Source of the DNA: Euptelea pleiosperma
Lineage: Eukaryota > Streptophyta > Magnoliopsida > Ranunculales > Eupteleaceae
NCBI GenBank assembly: GCA_035048495.1
Contig: CM068547.1
Span: forward strand, 5,421,700-5,485,699
DNA length: 64,000 nt
Direction of reading: 5' to 3'
This document shows positions 59,845 to 64,000 of the stretch, piece after piece. Position 1 is the first letter of the stretch. Every line of letters begins with the position of its first letter. Made by a program: the position numbers and the translations under genes. Below the pieces are notes generated by a model. The model saw only the letters and a program-made list of their open reading frames with translations. It did no database searches and was not told where the DNA came from.

Positions 59845-60301
59845 GAGGCCGTTTTAACGGTTAAACGGACTGGGGGCATTACTGTTTTAACGGCCGTTTA
59901 ACGGACTGGGGGCATTACCGTTTAACCAGCTTAAACGGCCGTTAAAACGGATTGAAACGGCCAGGGCAAAAATGGAAAAAATGGAATTAAACAGATTTTA
60001 ACAGAAAAAACGGCGTTGAAATTCAAATTTTGAAATTTGAAAATTAAAAAGAAAAAACGGATTTTAACGGAAATTATACGGATTTAATGGCCATTTTTTT
60101 CACAAAATTTTTCAGAATTAAACGACTGTTTAAACGATTTTAAAGGCCGTTTAAACGATTTTAACGGCCGTTAAAATTTAAAAAACGGCCGTTTTTTTCA
60201 AAACCGATAAAACGTATTTAAACGGTTTTAACGGAATCGGGCTTGGGGCGTTACCGTTTAAACCGCCATTAAAACCGTTTAAACAACCGTTTTTAAAACC
60301 A
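59845..60301. mobile_element. MULE-like CCGTTTTAACGG-family element in the B3 promoter
   Basis: 457 bp of TTTAACGG/CCGTTTAAAC palindromes, ending CCGTTTTTAAAACCA as at 17238. Flanks TGGACTCTA (59836-59844) and TGGACTCAA (60302-60310) form a 9-bp duplication with one mismatch. It lies about 100 bp upstream of the B3 start codon; the B1 promoter has no counterpart. Confidence 0.7.
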
Positions 60302-60404
60302 TGGACTCAAACCACCAGAAAGAAGAAAACGATACCTTATCTTTCTCTTTCTCCCCCTCTCTATCTCTCTTTCTCCCTCTCCCTCTCCCTCTCTCTCTCC
60401 CATC

Positions 60405-62838
60405 ATGTTGAGAAGAAGAATCGTTTCAGTAGAGTTGATAACCCTGGTTTTTGCTTTCTTCCTTGTAGCTTTCAATAACGCCAAGGAAGATGAAAACTGC
60501 CGCCCTTCTTCTTGCGGAAGCCTCCGTAACATTAGCTACCCTTTTCGCCTAAAAAGCGATCCTCAAGACTGCGGTGACACTAGTTACGAACTCTCTTGCG
60601 AGAACAATCGTACAGTTCTATACTTGTATGAAGGGAAGTACTATGTCGAGAATATCTCATACAAGAACTTCACTATTCAAATTGTAGATGCTGGTCTACA
60701 GAATGGCAATTGCTCCTCCATGCCTCGCAATTCATTGACGACTTCTAACTTCAGCGACAATGATCCATACGCATTGCCTCCGTCTTGGGACTACAGCTAC
60801 CACAATGTAATATTTTCCTTGAATTGTGGAGTTCCTGTGAATTCTCCAGACTATGTGGATACTAGTCCATGCATCAACAGCTACATTCATTCTTATGTTC
60901 TAGTTGGTGGAGATATATCGGCTCAGGATATCAAAGCCTCGTGCAGAATCAGCACAAGGCTGTTGCTTCAGACGACGACTCGTTTTGATGAAGTCCATAA
61001 CCTTTCTTTTCCTGACATCCACCGTGAGTTGCTAATCGGAATTGAGCTTTCTTGGTACCGCATTTACTGCGGTGATTACTTCCGAAGAGGGGATTATTGT
61101 TTCCTCAATTATGATACCATCGAATGCCAACCTACTGGTTGCCAACGAGAATTCCAGTCCTTGCATTGTGCGTAAGACTTTTCTTGAATCTTAAATTAAA
61201 ATTTCCATCAATTTGGGGGCTGCATAGCCTGGACCCTGGATCGCACACTTCAATTTTCTTGCCATGTTTTCTTGCTATAAAAAACATGGCACAAACCGTC
61301 CTAATCACCCGCACTAATACAATTTCCTTTTTGGACTATGCAGGCTTCTTGGATGAAATTCGTGACAGAATACGAGGTGACCACTCACAGACGATATATT
61401 CATGTTTTGATTAGCTTGGAGCTCTTTATAAATTGTCTCAACCACTAGTTTGATTTTGTTTTCTTTTGTGACACTTCTAACAGCCTATGGATTATTAGTA
61501 CAAGTTTTCATAGGTAAGGCATCATATTATTCCTTGTGATGGGACAATCTAAATTTTAATTTCATTCAGTTCATAAATGCAGTGCTTCATAAACAAAATG
61601 CAACCGGAGGCTTTCTCCTGAATCCATGTATGATTCTAAATCTTTTGATATGTAATCTGTGGGTGATGTTCTTGTCCAGGATTTATCATAGTAAGAAGAA
61701 CTTTATGCGGGATTCTATGTTTGTTGGTATTTCTAATTTATAAATTCTGACGGCGACATAGGTCGATGGATGATACCATTGAAGAGTTCCTACAACGCCA
61801 GAACAATCTTGTTCCAATTAGGTACTCTTATTCAGAAATTAAGAAGATGACCAATGGTTTCACGGACAAATTGGGTCAGGGTGGCTATGGATCGGTGTTT
61901 AAAGGAAGACTCCGAAGTGGTCGCATTGTGGCGATAAAGATGGTGGATAAGTCAAAAGGCAATGGGCAAGATTTCGTCAATGAAGTCACAACCATTGGAA
62001 GAATTCATCATGTTAATGTGGTGCAACTCAGAGGATTCTGCTCAGAGGGATCGAAAAGAGCTCTTATATACGACTTCGTGCCCAATGGATCTCTAGAAAA
62101 GTACATCTTCCCTCGACAAGAAAACAATATCTCTTTGAGTTGGGATAAAATGTATGAGATTGCCCTAGGAGTTGCTTGTGGAATCGAATATCTACATCGA
62201 GGTTGTGAGATGCAAATTCTACATTTTGATATCAAGCCTCACAATATTCTTCTCGATGAGAACTTTACTCCAAAAATTTCTGACTTTGGACTTGCCAAAT
62301 TGTATCCAACAAATGAATCTATTGTGTCCCTCACTGCTGCGAGAGGGAAACTAGGATACATAGCTCTCCAGAACTGTTCTACAAAAACTTTGGAGGAGTT
62401 TCCTACAAGGCTGATGTGTATAGCTTTGGAATGTTGTTGATGGAAATGGCAGGGAGAAGGAAGAATGTGAATGCACGTGCGGAGCATTCAAGCCAAATTT
62501 ATTTCCCCTATTAGATTTACGATCGATTCAGTCAAGGAGAGGACTTGGAAATGGGAGATGCCACAGACGATGAAAGAAAAATAGCAAAGAAGTTGGTAAT
62601 AGTTGCACTTTGGTGCATACAAATGAAGCCCATCGATCGCCCTTCTATGAGCAAAGTCCTAGAGATGCTAGAAGGGATTGTTGAACTTCTACAAATGCCA
62701 CCCATGCCTTTTCTATCTTCCCCGGAAAGGACGGTGGTTGACGATCATACCACTAGCACAACTCTTTTTGAATCATCAACTTTTGATCAATCAGAATCAC
62801 TCTCATGTATTTCTATAGATTCGATTATCCAAATGTAA
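60405..62838 (+). pseudogene. Gene B3, LRK10L pseudogene with intact ectodomain
   Basis: The exon 1 frame 60405-61175 is open: signal peptide ([13 protein letters not shown]) and GUB_WAK_bind-like ectodomain ([23 protein letters not shown]). Exons 2 (61344-61376), 3 (61484-61513) and 4 (from 61680) follow with good splice sites, phase 1. In exon 4 the arginine codon CGA just after the membrane segment has become TGA (61748-61750: LIYKF*RRHRS). Two extra bases near 62370 shift the frame after the activation loop (GYIALQN for GYMAPEL), and TGG has become TAG at 62512-62514 (YFPY*IYD). The kinase core between ([22 protein letters not shown]) is undamaged. A transcript could at most give a membrane-bound ectodomain without kinase. 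The exon 1 donor is unresolved, as in B1. Confidence 0.87.
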
Positions 62839-63230
62839 ATGTAGATTTAATTAGTGACTCATGCCAAACACCATGTACCATGTTTTATATTGTGTGAGTT
62901 GTCCAAAGAATAGCAATTAATTAGATGGTTTGAATAATTTAAATATCTGTAAGGCCCAATGGGTGTGATTTGGTACTGCGACATGTGCAAGTGGTGCCAA
63001 TAATTTAATGGTCTGTTTGGTACATATTTCTTGACCTACCAAGTTGAATGGTCCCAGTGGTGTTTGAACATCATGGTTCTCAAATGCATGGAGCATTAAT
63101 GATGTTGGTACCAAAAGGCTTCTTGAGTCGGTAGTTGTGAGTTCCAAGATGATTCTTGTAATAAGGTTTATTCGCTCCCTCTTCATCCATATCCAGATTC
63201 TTAGTTCTTCTTTTTGATTTGGAAGATTAC
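62839..63230. repeat. 3' flank of B3
   Basis: Diverged counterpart of 10112-10540 and 28226-28630. No gene is seen. Confidence 0.6.
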
Positions 63231-63231
63231 A

Positions 63232-63455
63232 TTTGCACTCTGGGAAGAATTCTTGGCTAGTGTTCTCAATATGATGTCATGTTCTTCCTCCTACTTCTTT
63301 CAACCAACAACATCCCAAAACTATAAGCATTTGATTTATAGGACACATTCTTAAAGTTCCTAAAGAATACTTCAGGTATAATATAGTCCATGGTCCCTTT
63401 AGTGGTGGTCATAGTTAGGTACCATACTTTCTCCCTTGGAGCACAAGTTTGAATC
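63232..63455 (-). pseudogene. Relic C3, degenerate antisense LRK10L kinase fragment
   Basis: The plus-strand words CACTCTGGGAAGAATTCTTG, GCTAGTGTTCTCAATATGAT, CATCCCAAAACTATAAGCAT and TTTCTCCCTTGGAGCACAAG match the A1 kinase exon in the same order. Frames are broken. Third member of the C relic set. Confidence 0.7.
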
Positions 63456-64000
63456 AGAATTGGTGTCTTAGGGCCTGTCTCAAAAGCTCATGTGATTTCA
63501 AAGCCTAACCCAGTTTAGAAGGGAAGAGCTGGTTCAATGTTGATTTGAGGGAAAATATGAGAGTGAGTTCACATGGTTGCCAAACAAATGTTACAAAAAG
63601 TGGACCTGCACGAACCTTTGTTGGCTCAATTTCAAACCCTCAAGTCCCATTACCGTTTCTTTGCACGTCTTCTCGTATTACTATGCATGAGTCCACGAGA
63701 GCTCTTGTACACAATCACGATCACACAATTAACATGCCTCAATCCATCACCAAACATGCTTTAGTCTCAATCCAACCTCGAACTAGGTATGTGATTCGGT
63801 CTAGCTCCAAACCACACAAAATAATATATCAGTCCAAAATCTTCTTTAACAATCTGGTATGTCCCTGAATTCGACCGATTTGGTTTATCCCCAAATCACA
63901 CACATTTGAATGAATCGAGTAAGAGGAAACACGGTGGTTTCTACAATCTTTAATAACAAAGATAAATCATTGAGGTTCTTAGAAGATCAAGCTTATGGAA
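63456..64000. other. Spacer leading into a probable further block
   Basis: 63470-63600 matches the sequence after relic C1. From about 63730 (CTCAATCCA.CACCAAACATG, TCGAACTAGGTATG) it resembles 18200-18480, the left flank of block 2, so another copy of the block may start here. Confidence 0.5.

Overview
The window is nuclear DNA from a flowering plant: spliced genes with GT-AG introns, low-GC spacer, and nested transposons covering most of the sequence. The species cannot be read from it. The only host genes I can support belong to one family, the LRK10L (leaf rust 10 locus / rust resistance kinase Lr10-like) receptor-like kinases. These have a signal peptide, a cysteine-rich GUB_WAK_bind-type ectodomain, one membrane segment and a cytoplasmic kinase with HFD in place of HRD.

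The genes form a repeated block: an 'A' gene on the minus strand, a 'B' gene diverging from it on the plus strand, and a short degenerate antisense kinase relic ('C') downstream of B. Block 1 (about 0.5-10.9 kb) holds A1 (1629-5504), whose three exons join into an open 640-codon frame, and B1 (6332-10111), whose parts are open but whose exon 1 donor is unresolved. Block 2 (about 18.2-29 kb) holds only wrecks: A2, with a large internal deletion, and B2, with no ectodomain, a stop and a frameshift. Block 3 (about 37.2-63.5 kb) holds A3 and B3, both long but broken. The last 250 bases resemble the start of blocks 2 and 3, so the array probably continues.

Transposons separate and interrupt the blocks. 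From 40651 to 55024 lies a CACTA (En/Spm) element with a 3-bp target duplication, subterminal AGCGACGG-type repeats and two open spliced genes: a TNPD-type transposase of about 1116 aa and a TNPA/Transposase_24-type protein of about 434 aa. The last intron of the second gene holds about 24 copies of a 179-bp tandem repeat, arranged as a higher-order ABABB pattern. Other elements include a 1.78-kb non-autonomous Helitron, a MULE-like family rich in CCGTTATAACGG-type palindromes, a 207-bp MITE with 10-bp direct flanks, a Tourist-like element present in two orientations, an hAT-like MITE, long foldback MITEs, a LINE RNase H remnant and an eight-unit array of a roughly 523-bp repeat (30.06-34.3 kb).

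Because the blocks are paralogous, several insertions have a matching empty site elsewhere in the window. This fixes exact ends and target duplications and gives a relative order: hAT-like MITE before the duplication of its segment; MULE-like element, 207-bp MITE, Helitron and CACTA after. All exon structures were derived by hand from splice consensus, reading phase and paralog comparison, without transcript evidence.
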